Assembly (NCBI GenBank): GCA_026545765.1
Contig: CM048840.1
Span: 44,288,959 to 44,352,958, forward strand
Origin: Plantago major
Taxonomy: Eukaryota > Streptophyta > Magnoliopsida > Lamiales > Plantaginaceae
Direction: 5' to 3'
Length of the DNA stretch: 64,000 nucleotides
In this document: piece by piece, positions 47,522 to 58,986 of the stretch
How the letters are laid out: the number at the start of each line of letters is the position of its first letter
Position numbering within the stretch: position 1 is the first letter of the stretch
Translations under genes and position numbers: made by a program
Notes under the pieces: model-generated
Database searches by the model: none
The model's input: only the letters and a program-made list of their open reading frames with translations
Told to the model about the DNA's origin: nothing

Positions 47522-48883
47522 TTATGGCATCTTTGCTGGAGCATGATGATCTCAAGGATAGACCCAAGGATCGCAGCTCACCGTCTCTAACATGGATCCG
47601 ACGGCCAAGCACATCCGCAAAAGAGGAAAGACTTTGACCAATGAGGATGCTATCATAGCAGGGAAGTTGATGTTGATGAAAGCAGTCATATTGAAGAAGT
47701 CGACATCTGATTGGGTCCGCAACGTGGTCCTCATCGAAAAAACTGTGAAAGTGGAGAATGTGCAATGACTTCACCGACTCAACAAATTTCCCAAAGGATC
47801 CTTATCCATTGCCACGATAGACCAAATTGATTCCACTGCAGGATGTGCGCTTCTAAGCTTCATGGACGCATATCAAGGCTTCTACCAAATTAGGATGGCT
47901 CAAGAAGACATCAAGAAAACGACATTCTTTGCGGCCGGAGGAGTCTATTGCTTCAAGGTCATGCCCTTTGGCCTCAAGAATGCAGTAGCTACTTACCAAC
48001 GGCTGGTAAATAAGATGTTCAAGGAAGAATTGGGAAAAACCATGGAAGTCTATGTGGATGACATGCTGGTGAAAAGCAAGACTGAAGAGGAACATATAGA
48101 ACACCTTAAAAACTGTTTTTCTATTCTCCGGAAATACGGAATGAAGCTGAACCCTGAAAAGTGCACTTTTGGGGTGAAAGGAGGAAAATTCCTTGGTTAC
48201 ATGGTCACAGAAAGAGGCATCAGTGCTAACCCAGAGAAAATAAAGGCAATCATAGATCTACCACAGCCCAAGACTGTCAATGAAGTTCAGAGCTCCTGGG
48301 AAAGGTGATGGCATTGAGCCGTTTTATCTCAAGATCCGCCGAGAAGAACCTTCCCTTCTTTAAGATCTTACGAAAAGGAACTAAGTTCGAATGGACAAAG
48401 GAGTGTGAAGAGGCCCTGGAAAACTTGAAAAAGTATCTCCTCTCGCCTCCCCTTTTGTCTAAATCCATGGAGGCTGAAAGTCTTTAACTCTATTTGGCCA
48501 CCACTGATGAAGCAATGAGTTCTGTACTGGTACGGATACAAGACAACGAGCATTTACCAATTTACTACTTGAGCAAAGCTCTTGTAGGCTCCAGCCGATA
48601 TGTCAAGGTTGAGAAGCTCGCCAGACCGGTTTACATCGCATCGGATCAAGCCTTACTTCAAGTCGCATCGGATTGTGGTTCTTACAAATGAGCCACTCAA
48701 ACATGTCTTGGAAAAACCGGATCCAGACGCTCATTCAAATGGGCTATTGAGCTAAGTGAATACGATATTGGGTATCAAGCCCCATCTGCCAAAAAAGCGC
48801 AAGTTCTGGTCGACTTCCTGGTAGACTATCCAGAGAAAGCAGAAGAAGAGAACGAAAATTCCTAGGAAAAGACTAGTCATGCG
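47522..48883 (+). pseudogene. Reverse transcriptase and first RNase H of element 2
   Basis: The RT core is open at 47862-48308: DAYQGFYQIRMAQED, then MPFGLKNAVATYQRLVNKMF, then the catalytic YVDDMLVKS, then the thumb-side FLGYMVTERGISANPEKI. The usual Gly in NAGATYQ-type motifs is Val here. The fingers part (47540-47860) is frame-broken. After a frame change at about 48300 the connection and RNase H follow (FFKILRKGTKFEWTKECEEA), with a TAA at about 48485, then DEAMSSVLVRIQDNEHLPIYY and SKALVGSSRYVKVEKLA. Domain order is normal for gypsy; the stop and frameshifts make it inactive as one protein. Confidence 0.87.
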
Positions 48884-49375
48884 GTGATAGCCCAGATCAA
48901 GGAATCAAGGGAAGAGAAAGAAGCAGAAGAGACACAAAGAGGTAGCATCCAGCTTATGACTAAGTATCACCTACCTATGGATGATTCATTGAGAGTAAGG
49001 CACATGTTTCTCTTGGATGAAGAACTCAATACCTCGACAACTGCATCTTCCGACAAGAAGCAGGAGGTTGAGAAAGCACTCACTCCCACTTCGGGAGGTA
49101 AGGAAAGAAACACAGAATATTGGACATTACAAGTGGACGGATCATCAACCGGACGGTTGGGAGGAATAGGAATTTTCCTTGAAAGTCCTGATGGAGCCAA
49201 GCTAGAGTACGCCATCACCCTCAATTTTAAGGTGACAAACAACGAGGCCGAATATGAAGCACTTATCACCGGCCTAAGAATGGCAAAAGCTCTTCAGGTA
49301 AAAAGGATCAAAGCCTACAGATCTCACCAGATAATCCTGGGCCCGGGTCCTTCACCACCAAAGTACCTAACATGA
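48884..49375 (+). CDS. Second RNase H (aRH) of element 2
   Basis: 163-codon open frame. An acidic/basic linker and YHLPMDDSLRVRHMFLLDEE lead into EYWTLQVDGSSTGRLGGIGI, then the NNEAEYEALITGLRMAKAL helix. The Asp of QVDGSS and the Glu of NEAEYEAL are the expected first catalytic acids of an archaeal-type RNase H; a following Asp (usually in a D(S)Q motif) is not recognisable because the end (KAYRSHQIILGPGPSPP) is shifted. This extra domain is the main ground for placing the family in the Tat branch. A frame change near 49350 separates it from integrase. Confidence 0.82.
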   Translation: MIAQIKESREEKEAEETQRGSIQLMTKYHLPMDDSLRVRHMFLLDEELNTSTTASSDKKQEVEKALTPTSGGKERNTEYWTLQVDGSSTGRLGGIGIFLESPDGAKLEYAITLNFKVTNNEAEYEALITGLRMAKALQVKRIKAYRSHQIILGPGPSPPKYLT

Positions 49376-50502
49376 TCAAATACTTGGAGCTCCTCAAGAA
49401 AGAGGTTGAGCACTTTGAAGAATTTACTCTTGATCAATTTCACAGAGAATGGAATGAAAAAGCCGACGCCCTCTCCAAGTACGCCTCAGCCTTAGGAGCT
49501 TTGGACACAAGAAGTGTCATCCTGATGACCCGCGTGGAATCCTCCCTGGCAAACCCCAACGGACAGGTGCTTCTTTTGAGCACAGAAAGAAACTGGATGA
49601 CTGATATATTCCGTTACCTCAAGGATGGCACTCTACTTGTGGATCCTAGAGAGGCCAGGAAGATTCAATGTCGAGCTAACAGATACTTTATTCTGGGAGA
49701 AGATCTCTACAAAAGATCCTACAGCAGAACTCACATGAGGTGCCTAGATCCTCAAGAGGCGAAAACTGCGATGGAAGAAATCCACGCCGGAAGTTGTGGA
49801 AGTCATTCTGGAGGAAGAACTTTGGCGCAAAAGATCATAAGGCAAGGATACTATTGGCCAACTATTGACATGGATGCTGCCAACATCGCCCGCGCCTGTG
49901 AAGACTGCCAATACTATGCCAACATACCACATCGCCTGACCAACCCTATGATTCCGTCAATCATAGCGTGCCCATTTGATCAATGGGGCATAGACATAGT
50001 TGGTCCCTTTCCACGAGGAACACATCAAAAGAAGTTCTTGATAGTAGCAGTGGAATATTTCACTAAGTGGGTCGAAGCTGAAGCAGTGTCAGCCATCACA
50101 GAAAGCAGAGTTCGGACTTTCATTTGGAAGAACATCATCTGCCGGTTTGGACTCCCACGAGTGCTAGTTTCAGAAAATGGGGCACAATTTTCTGGGACAA
50201 GACTGAAGGAGTGGCTTCAGTCCTTCAAAATAGAACAACGCTTTACTTCCGTTGGCCACCCCCAAGCCAATGGTCAGGTGGAAGCCACCAACAAGACCAT
50301 AGTCAAAATTTTGGAGAAAAGGATGAGAACTTCCCAAGATAGTTGGGCGGATGATCTCGACGCGGTTCTTTGGGCGCATCGAATGACAGCCCGAACTGCC
50401 ACACAAGAAACACCTTTCTCCCTGGTCTATGGATCCGAGGCGGTCATCCCTTCGGAGACGGTGGTGGCAACCGTAGAATCCAAAGAAGACAACCCAGCTT
50501 GA
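49372..50502 (+). CDS. Integrase of element 2, long open frame with altered catalytic residue
   Basis: 376-codon frame. The N-terminus includes the end of the RNase H region (FHREWNEKADALSKYASAL). The zinc finger shows IHAGSCGSHSGG with CEDCQ about 30 residues later (HHCC). The core has GIDIVGPFPRG (first Asp), VLVSENGAQFSG where DNG is expected, so the second catalytic Asp is Glu, and GHPQANGQVEATNKTI with the final Glu. AHRMTARTATQETPFSLVYG is the conserved end of the core. The reading frame is then lost at DNPA. An Asp-to-Glu change in a DDE integrase is normally inactivating. The minus-strand counterpart in element 1 keeps DNG but is otherwise broken. Confidence 0.9.
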   Translation: MIKYLELLKKEVEHFEEFTLDQFHREWNEKADALSKYASALGALDTRSVILMTRVESSLANPNGQVLLLSTERNWMTDIFRYLKDGTLLVDPREARKIQCRANRYFILGEDLYKRSYSRTHMRCLDPQEAKTAMEEIHAGSCGSHSGGRTLAQKIIRQGYYWPTIDMDAANIARACEDCQYYANIPHRLTNPMIPSIIACPFDQWGIDIVGPFPRGTHQKKFLIVAVEYFTKWVEAEAVSAITESRVRTFIWKNIICRFGLPRVLVSENGAQFSGTRLKEWLQSFKIEQRFTSVGHPQANGQVEATNKTIVKILEKRMRTSQDSWADDLDAVLWAHRMTARTATQETPFSLVYGSEAVIPSETVVATVESKEDNPA

Positions 50503-53199
50503 TAATGAGCTCGCAAGAATCTATGACCTTGAGCTCCTTGAAGACAAGCGATAAGGCATCGCCAACATCCTTCGGTACCAAGCCATGACCGCCGAGCCTA
50601 CAATAAACGTGTCTTTCCCAAGGACATAAGTTGGAGACTTAGTCCTCGTAAGAGCCGATATACTAAGTCATGGGGAAACTTAAGCCCAAGTGGGAAGGAC
50701 CGCATAAGGTTACAAAGGGCAAGAGTTAATGGAAGTCAGAACTAGAAGATGAACAAGGGCGGCCTTGAAGAGAACTTGGAATGCCAAGAATCTCCAAAAG
50801 TTTTACACTTAGAGAAGTATGGCAACGATCGCCACCTTCCTCTATCTTGTCGATTGCTTTTTGTGTTTGTTTTTTGAAAAGGCCTCAAGCCCTCAAAGTT
50901 GTAATCCAATTTCCGTCAAATCAATACAACTGTGACTCCATAAACATTGTTGATAATCATGTCATCCGAATCTCATGATTTGAACAGGCCATGAAGATAT
51001 TTAACTACTTAATCCGAACCTAGATCATACACTGATCCGGATCGGACTAACGCAATCAAACAGTGTCCGACCTTCACAAAGGCAGATACGCTTTTATTAA
51101 AATAGGAGTACAGATTTACAAAGTCAGGGTCCAAAGAGCCCTAATCAAGCTTACAAAAACAAGCTCCTACACTATATTTTTTCTACTCTACAATAAGCTT
51201 TTAATTAACTCCGGTCATCAACCAAACCCCGAGCACGCTCAATCGTGGTTTGTGGGCGCTCCGAAGGAAGAGGAAATTCCATCATCCCAACTTTGATTGC
51301 TTATCGATGCATCTCAAGCCCCTTCGATGATCTAAAACTAACAAAGAATGGATGAGATAACTGAGGCCATTCGATGCTTCCAGAAAGGATACTTCATCAC
51401 TTCTGAACGACAGAGAGCTCCGAAGCAAGCAAGAAGCACTATAACAATCCGGATCGCCCCTTGCCAAATACTATAAATACATCCCAGATTCAGAGTATTT
51501 GGAAGACGACCAACCCGGATAGTCGGATTAACCAAGGTCACTCCGGAGGCTCCCGTTGGTCCGAGTCCCAACAAGACCGCAGATTGTCAGACTCCGCTCT
51601 GCACTGTAAGTCGCCCTCGAGCCTTCAATTCCGAACGCAGCCACCAACAAAACCGAGCCGCGGACGAAAGACCTTAGGTAAGACAAACGAGTTACGTAAA
51701 AGGTTACTTCAAGTCCCCAATGATCCGACTCCAAACAAGCTCAAGATCGCTGAGGACTCCTTTCCAAAATTGCAAGCAACTCGAGCCTTCAATCTCGAAA
51801 TAAAGTCACCAATGTAACAATCGCTTGATACGTATCTTCGGAGCGAGCCGAAGATCTACTAAAAAGGATACATCCGAGCTCCTCAATCCGAGAACGGACA
51901 ACTAGACAACAGATTGGTAGAAAGCCTCCCAACATCTCGGGCGGTTTTTACGCATCAACCACTAAATACCGAAGGGATTCTACCAAACCAATTATGCTAA
52001 CTTGTCGCCTCCCGCACATACCAGAGCAAGATGCCTCGGATACATTGAGGTTAAAAACAACTATTTGAAGATCCCGAACCATCCAAATAATCTACCTCTC
52101 CGGCTAAAAGTCGGATATAGACCAATTCGAGAAAGAACATTAGCCCGACGATCGAGGAATTGATTGGCAAAGATTTCATGTCTCACTCGGCAGATCAGAT
52201 CCTCAAGATCCGAGGTCGCTTTCCAAGCAATTTAATTTAAAATCACCAGGAACAAGCCCGGTAGACATCCAAGCATCGAGCAACCTCGGGACAAGATCAC
52301 GCCAAGAGTGAAGGTATAAACATGTCACCAAATTACCGGACTCGAGCCCGCACTGGTTACTATAAAAGGAGAGATATCCTAATGAAAAGCCGCATAAAGG
52401 TGGGTATATATAGAAAGAGAGGACCAATCGAGCGGACACGTGTCCCATATTCGCCGAACGGGTCATTTAACATGGCCCGCTTCTTCAACTCTATCGCCCA
52501 ACCCAATAATCCATCCATAAGGTCGGCAAATCGACTAAGTTACTCACTCGGACGTGTCCTGGGCTAACATGACAAAGTGCTTTTACGTAATATAATGCTA
52601 TTTTTACTGTACTTAACTTGCGTTACACCCGAGGCAACTGTGATTCGTATAGAGTCACCCTATACTTAATGCTGATCACCTTCTCACTCTTTCACAAGTC
52701 TCAGATGGCTCGATGACGCATCAAGTCAACGTCCAATCGCCGCCACTTACCACGATACAAGGAAATTCTTTCTCTCAAGCCTTGTCACTAAGACGCGGGT
52801 TCAACCGCTCGTGGTCCTAAGTTATTTTCTATTAAAGGTTCCGATTCGATGGGCACAATGGTTGATCATCCCCAAGACTCAACAGAAAATTTGCATCGTG
52901 CAAATTGACGCTCAAGGTTTGAATTCAAGGTCGAACCCATTATCCGAAGTTTATGAGAGTTAATGAGCTACTAAATGTATATATGGATTCATCGCAAGAA
53001 TGTAAAATGTAAACATTTAGCATTTCAACAATAAAATAGTTCCGAGCCACCAATGGGCCCGACCAACAACATTCATCGAGTCGGATATATGGTTTTACAA
53101 AAGATGATGAGCAAAAAGGACAACATTGTTTTTAGTCCCGAGGCAACCTACTACAAAAAACCGGCATACCCGCCTTCACCGCTTCGCCGCCGAATCTAA
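50503..53199 (+). other. Element 2 integrase tail and 3' hypervariable region
   Basis: To about 50880 there are frame-broken remains of the integrase C-terminus (nucleotide matches to the GKLKPSGK and LEDEQGG blocks of element 1). From about 50880 to 53199 I see no convincing gene. Plus-strand frame 51461-51817 shares a KTLG.....LR-type block with element 1. CTCGAGCCTTCAAT-type blocks recur near 51617 and 51780. TATAAAA (52361-52367) and the G-box/TATATATA module (52405-52445) lie here. The stretch ends at the stop codon of the minus-strand aORF. Confidence 0.6.
52405..52445 (-). promoter_or_regulatory. Promoter-like module of element 2 (TATATATA, CCAAT, G-box)
   Basis: Minus strand: GGACACGTGTCC (52445-52434), then GATTGGTCC, then TATATATA (52412-52405). 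It mirrors 37656-37694 in element 1. A separate plus-strand TATAAAA sits 40 bp away at 52361. Read on the minus strand it would be antisense to pol. Activity is unproven. Confidence 0.5.
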
Positions 53200-56037
53200 C
53201 TAGGTTGAGACCGAGAGGGCCCCAATATCCTTCTCCGAGGCGCTGACCTTGCCATCAGCCTGGCTAACCTCCATTCTCCGAGCCTCAAGGTCTTTCAGAA
53301 GGCCGACATTGCTCCATCAAGTCTAGGTCCGGATCGGGTTACCAATGTGCAGCAGAGTCACCACCTCAGCCAGGTTCCAAGTGATCCTCCAAAGGAACGA
53401 AAACATCGGATACAAGCACCGAGGGACGAAGGTGGAGATACGGACCGCCATGGTTGTACTTCGCTTCTTCGACTCTTCGCACTCACCCACAAATTCACAC
53501 TTAAGGTGTTCGCCTAAGACACCTCCGGAGCAAAGTCCAACCATCTCCATTCTTAAAGGCGGACTCCTCGGCCCAAGTTGCAGCCATCCGCATCCAACCC
53601 TTCCTCCAAGACCGTCCACAACAGATCAAACCCATCTTCAAGGGCCTCACATACTTTGACTCAAACAAAACTTGCAGGAGTCCGAATCAAGGAAATCTTG
53701 GATGTACCTTGTCCGACCCCACGAAGCTCCTTCAAAGATCTTATCTTTGAAAGTCCGAGATGCCACGAACTCGCCCAAACTATCTTCGTGCACTTTCAAG
53801 TCACTTCCAAAGATCGAATGGCACTTTTCATCTTGGCGCCTCCGACTCGGCCTCCTTAGCGCCTATGGCCTTCTTTAGGCGCCCGGCTATTCAACCGACG
53901 CTTAATCGCCAGTGCAAATTTCGCCGATCCTCTTCTAGTAGCCTCCGAGTCGCTACCAAGGAGCATGCTTCACGGAGCAAGAAGCTAAAACAAAATGAAA
54001 CATCAAGTGTTAGATACCTCCAACCACAAGAAGATGTAAAACCAACGGAAAATTTAAACTCACTTTACCGAGCGGCAAGTAACTCCGAGATCCGCCCAAC
54101 TCCGAGGCAAAGAACCAACCGAGCAACTTCAAAGATCCGAATCCAACAAGGCGCCATCATCTTTCCTCGCTTTTCAAGGGAGGATTCGACCTTCGAGGGG
54201 CGCTTTTTGCCGCAGCTCCGATCCGCTATGGAGGATCTCGACACGGATCTTGGAGGCTTCTTCGAGCCCTTAGATCCACCACCTTACCCTTGTCCGAGTA
54301 GGATAGTTTGGGCCTCTTTCATAGCAGCCTCCGAGATTCCCTCACTGAACATGGTAGCATTTCGTTCATCCATCGGAATACGGAAGTCTTGATAATTTGG
54401 GTCCGAACCTTCGCTAACTCCTTCATTGCAAAGATTTTGTTGACGCTTCAACTCCCGCATGGTCGACATCGATACTCGAACCAAAAAGTCGCATATCCGA
54501 ATGACAATGAGTTGCAAAATACAAAAGAATCTACAAAAGGTAATCATATAGTCGATTTAACGACAACCGAATCGGACAACCAACCAGGTAGAGGGAAACC
54601 ACTTACTCAAATCCTCCAGTTGTCACAAAAACTCGCTCGGACAAGCCGCCATAAGGCAGAGGTATATATCACCTCTAAGAAGTACTTTTTCCGCTCTTGA
54701 CTGATGGAGTGCTTGATCCACAAGGATGTTCCGCGCTTGGCTTCCAATCCGGCAAATTGCCTCTAAGAACTTTTCTCAAAATGCCACTTGGGCCTCTCCG
54801 CTGGATTGCTTCAGAGCCGGACGGACAAAATGTACCTCTTGAACCATTCGATTCCCAACGAGGACAGATCAACAAAACGGTACGTCAAGCACATGCGTAA
54901 CGTAGAACCATGTGTTCCTATTACTTACACTTATATTGAATAACTTGCGAAAATTATCGAATGTGACCGGGATGCCTTTATATTTACATAAGACCCCGAA
55001 GCACATCAGATTTCCGAGAGAGTTGGGAATGATCTGGTGCGGACTCAAACCCATGCTGTTCAAAATCTCCAAAAACTCGGACGATACGGGCAGGCGCCAC
55101 CCGCAATGGAGACTTATCTCATAAACACACATGTATCCCGGAGGCGGATTATAAAAAGCATGAGACTCGTCCGGAACGAGAATCTCCACACACTCCGGGA
55201 TCTCATATCTCCTCCGGAGCTCATCCACTTCATCGGCTCGGATGGTTGAGGCACAGGTAGGCAAAGTACCATCTTCATTCAACTCGCCCTCCGGATTGGG
55301 GTGAGTGACCTCGTCTTTAGACCGAGGGAACTTTACTTGGAATACGTCCTCACCCTTCCTCAGCTTCTCCGGACGCTCTTCCTCAGCCATCTGCCGACTC
55401 GGTCCTGCTTGCCCAACAGATTCCATACGGAGCACACGAGCGGATGGTTCTACACTTTCTTCCTCTTCGGAACTAGAATCTTGGCCCCGCACACCTTCCT
55501 CTGCCTCATCTTCCTCGGACGATGACGCTAACTCTACGACAGTCCGAAGAGGCGCAGCGACATGCACATGATCCTCCTGACCCTCTTCGAAGATGCTCAA
55601 ATTGGGAGGTGCTTCCGAGGTATCATGAACTTCCTCGATGATTGGCGCCTGCGGATCCGGAACGAACAGAACTCGATTAGGATTACTCCTAAAATTATAA
55701 CCAAAGTTGCGAATTAAGGATCGGATCTCTACCGGAAGTTCGGATTCGCCACCGACCATGACGAAGTTCCTACAACTCGAACTTATCTCGAGCCGCCATA
55801 ATAACCTACACATGGGACACTCGCAGTAATCCGCCACGGAGGACCTGGATCCGGAACAACTAACCGAAGTAAGGAACTTACCTCGGGCTCTTCTCGGCTC
55901 GGATGGGGCGCTTGTTCCACCTCCAGTACTTCGTCACCATCTACGATCTCAATCTCCTTGGAGCTATCGGTTAAAGATATCGCTTCGGAGTCGTATCCCT
56001 CAGCCTTGGATCGATTTTGTCTATCACTCTCGGACAT
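53200..56037 (-). pseudogene. aORF of element 2, Transposase_28-like antisense gene, partly intact
   Basis: The start ATGTCCGAGAGTGATAG at 56037 follows CCCTAGG. The first 52 codons (MSESDRQNRSKAEGYDSEAI...REEPE) end at a donor-like GTAAGT. The main frame 55837-54869 carries acidic runs (SSSEEDEAEEG, SSSEEEESVEP), GYNFRSNPNRVLFVPDPQ, then the domain: YNPPPGYMCVYEISLHCGWRLP, EFLEILNSMGLSPHQIIPNS, and CFGVLCKYKGIPVTFDNF. The remainder to the stop at 53202-53200 is frame-broken. The first and main frames are offset, so either a short intron (about 62 nt to an AG at 55820) or an indel joins them. The family is PF04195, probably a gag-like or DNA-binding accessory of unknown role. Plus-strand frame 53760-54392 is its shadow. 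Confidence 0.75.
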
Positions 56038-56477
56038 CCTAGGGAAAGGAGAAAGCAATTTCGTAAGCTTTAAGATGGCAGTCCGAGAGGTCGTTTATGT
56101 ATATTCAAATGGTCAATTTATAAGCAAACACTACTGGCTTTCCCAGGCGAAGTTAGTTCGGAGTCAGTACGATGCCGATTCGGGGTTAGTCAACATCAAG
56201 TACGTATTGATTGTCAACTATACTACACATCATAAGCATGCATCCGAGTAACATGAAGATGAAAGACAACAGAGATAATTTAACCATAAGACGAGACAAG
56301 TAAACTTACTTGGACTCGGATGATTAGATAGAAGTGACTTGACTTTGCACAGGATCACGCGCTTCGAACCGCTCGTTGCTCGCTTCGGATTGCTGGTAGT
56401 TGCTTCGGATATACTTAGAATGCAAAAATTCTCTCTCTAAACGGTGAGAAATGAACCGGCCAACCCCTCTATTTATA
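56038..56477 (-). promoter_or_regulatory. Antisense promoter and leader intron of the element 2 aORF
   Basis: Minus-strand TATAAATA at 56477-56470 within CCCTCTATAAATAGAGGGG, followed by a leader (CACCGTTTAGAGAGAGAA), a donor GTAAGT at 56309-56304, and an acceptor CTTTCCCTAG just before the ATG at 56037. The element 1 counterpart is 33761-34160. TATA to ATG is about 440 nt here and 400 nt there. Confidence 0.65.
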
Positions 56478-57100
56478 GAGGGCCATATTGGGAACTCCAA
56501 CCGTCACGATTTTTCGGGATTAAATCTCAATCGTAGATCAAAAATCATCCAACGGCATAATACAAATATACCAAGTGAATTGAGGAATTGGTACAACAAA
56601 TTTACTTCGAGGATAGACGAATACAACAACTATCCCACTCTCGGGCAGCAGACATCACGAGAGTTCCGGATTATCATCTTTTCGGACACCTAGCGGCTTA
56701 TCAGTCCAACGAAACTTGTCCACACAAGGAACCTCATTTACTCGAGCGATCACACTTGACACCTCCACTTGACCACAGAGATTGGTTCGGACGGGACACG
56801 CCACCGTAGCTCATCAGAGGTACACTACCGATGTTCGGAGCCTAGACTTAGTCTCCATTACAAATACCCTTTTTTCTTTTTTCACTTCGCTTCTTCGACC
56901 CAAATTTCTGATGGCATGCAGGTGTTAGAAAAAGAAAAAAGGGGGGTGGGGGTGAGAGACTAAGTCAATGGCCACACGAAATACGGAGTACACCTTCTTT
57001 CAACAAAATCGAAACGGATTGGACTGAAGAACGAATCCTTTCCTCAAAACAGCTTCCCAAACCAATAGTTCCACAACTATCTTCTACTAAGATACTTGGA
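56478..57100. other. Element 2 spacer between aORF promoter and polypurine tract
   Basis: No gene seen. It shares blocks with 33152-33760 in element 1. A purine-rich tract with G-runs lies near 56925-56955, opposite the CT-rich tract of element 1. Confidence 0.65.
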
Positions 57101-57115
57101 AACTAGGGGGACATA
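57101..57115 (+). promoter_or_regulatory. Polypurine tract of element 2
   Basis: AACTAGGGGGACATA directly precedes the LTR start TGTTGATACGG. It is the plus-strand priming site by position and matches the element 1 tract. Confidence 0.82.
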
Positions 57116-58067
57116 TGTTGATACGGAAATATGTCCAATCCGTCATAAAGGACCTAGGAGCGAATCCTAAGGCATCCCAAGTCATCCAATGGATCCGAGA
57201 CACTTTGGTCCGAGCCAACGGTCCGATCCGGGCAGGCCATCCATGGTCCGACCCACCCTAAAAGAAAGGGACAAAGGATTTGGACCTACAAGGCCCGACC
57301 CGGAACCATAGGTCCGACCCACCTTGGTCCGAGCCTCTCTGGGAAAGGAGCATAAGTGCTAAGACAATACCCTCTCCGACACGGATGTCAACTCGGATCC
57401 AGCATGACCATCTCATAAAGCAACCAAGCAAATCGGCACCAAAGAGTGAGGTGTCCGAACCCAGAGTCTAATCGAAGAGTTGGACAGCAGTGAGAACTTC
57501 CTTAGTCGACAACTAAATGTGGTCCAACCAATCGTCCCACCCATCTCCGAACTCGAACTCGCGTAATCTAGTCACATCCTCAAGAACTCTCCTATAATGA
57601 CCAACTACCCTAAAGCCCAAGATGGCATGGGCTAAAACTTCATTATTGGGCTATGGGCCTCATATTAGCATTGGTGGCTCAATCCTGGCCGTACACATGG
57701 CGCAATCCTAGCAAGGCCTTCCATTTTGATGATAGCCTATAAATAAGGCACACATCCCAACAAGTAAGTCACTTTTGGCACTTGGAACTTTTGAACAAGT
57801 CATCTTACAAGTCACTTCACGACCTCAATCCCGAATATTATACAGAGTTGATCTTCAGTCACTCTCGAGTAAAGTCTCATCCCGGTTTGACACTTAGCAA
57901 ACCGAGCACTAACCCCCCCCCCCTCACTCAAGTGTGCAGGTCCTTACCGAAGTAGTTGGTCGCTGGTTCTTACGCCTTGGTCCCTACCTAGCATGGAGCT
58001 TCTTACCTTGGCACCCATTAGTGGAGTTGAAATAAATCTAAGTAGTTGGGGAGTTACACCCTCAACA
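57116..58067 (+). repeat. 3' LTR of element 2 (LTR3)
   Basis: TGTTGATACGGAAATATGTC to GTTACACCCTCAACA, 952 bp, the reverse complement of the LTR1/LTR2 family. Plus-strand TATAAATA at 57738-57745 is followed by AAGGCACACATCCCAACAAG. It contains an 11-base C run near 57912. The next bases (GATCC) belong to the pol of element 3. Confidence 0.92.
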
Positions 58068-58986
58068 GATCCCCTTCAGATCGTCGGTACTCCAAGCGAA
58101 CACATCGTTGTTTTCTGGGATGCAAGCGATGAGCTTCATCTCTACTTCCACATTCATTTCGGTCCCGATCCTTGTTTTCTTCTCGGGATCGCCAGAAATA
58201 ATGTCGATCTCTTTAAGGGTCTCATGGGGCTCAATTCGCGTCATTCTAGGAAATTTTTCCTTCTGGCTTCCTACGCCGACTTGTGAGTCCTCTTTTCTGG
58301 GTGGAAGGACAACAAGGCCGGAGTCATGGTGATCACAAGACGGCAGACGCCTTCTTGTGGACATGATATAACATTCCCAAGCTTCCGACATTTCCGAGCT
58401 CTTGTCCGACCAAGGCCGCTGGGAACTTCATCCTATTGTGGAGAGTAGATGAAATAGCTCGAACCGTTGAGACCTCAAGGCGTCCAAGATAGCATCAGAG
58501 TCGAAAGTTTGTTCACCACCACGCGGACTTCTTGTGTCACCCTCACGAAAGGTACCGAGAGAAACATGTAACATGATACTTTCGAGGGGTCGTACAGTTC
58601 CTCCTCCGAATCCTAATATGGAGGTGTGCACTCTGCCATATCGGACTCTACCCAATGCCATCTAATCTAGTGTCCTCTTAGAGATGATGTTCGAGGAACT
58701 TCCAGTGTCAACCAAGATCTTATTCACTCGGTAGGTGGCAATGGTCAAGGAGACCACCAGTGGGACATCTGGGTTTTCGATGTCTTCTCCGCCTGCCGTA
58801 GGAGGAGGAATTTCACTGTCATCGAATGATATAGCATTAGTGCCTGGAATTGCCAGACTAGCATATGCTCGGTCGTTGTTTCGGAGGTTTTGCGCGGTGC
58901 GCTCCCTTGAGTTCCTGCTATCTCCCCCCGTTGGTCCTCCTGCAATAGTGTTGATCACCCCGTTGTATGGGGCGTTTTCCATTTAG
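58068..58986 (-). pseudogene. Protease of element 3, one in-frame stop, then truncated
   Basis: The minus-strand frame 58982-58662 reads NAPYNGVINTIAGGPTGGDS, GTNAISFDDSEIPPP, DVPLVVSLTIATYRVNK and the active site VDTGSSSNIISKR. A TAG at 58664-58662 falls where element 2 has CAA (Gln). The same frame continues 58661-58428 (RVRYGRVHTSILGFGGGTVR). A shifted frame 58391-58068 gives the linker to RT (TRIGTEMNVEVEMKLIACIP, NNDVFAWSTDDLKGI), interrupted by the LTR of element 2. Confidence 0.85.

Larger units (their letters stand above)
45901..58067 (+). mobile_element. Gypsy element 2: same family as element 1, 5'-truncated, plus strand
   Basis: Gag (partial), protease, RT and RNase H, second RNase H, integrase, 3' region with a minus-strand aORF, polypurine tract and 3' LTR follow in order on the plus strand. 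The 5' LTR, PBS and N-terminal gag are absent from the window; at most about 10 bases (GGTATAATCCA at 32223-32233) may remain on the other side of element 1. The right end abuts element 3 protease-RT sequence, so element 2 inserted into element 3. Its coding frames are longer and less damaged than those of element 1, although element 1 is the later insertion. Confidence 0.88.

Noticed and set aside
53760..54392. 210-codon plus-strand frame
   Set aside because: Shadow of the element 2 aORF, which reads on the minus strand; biased arginine/serine-rich composition typical of an antisense frame.
57116..58067. Pairing of LTR3 with LTR2 as one element
   Set aside because: They are in opposite orientation, and LTR2 already pairs with LTR1 by matching ATCCA duplications and orientation.
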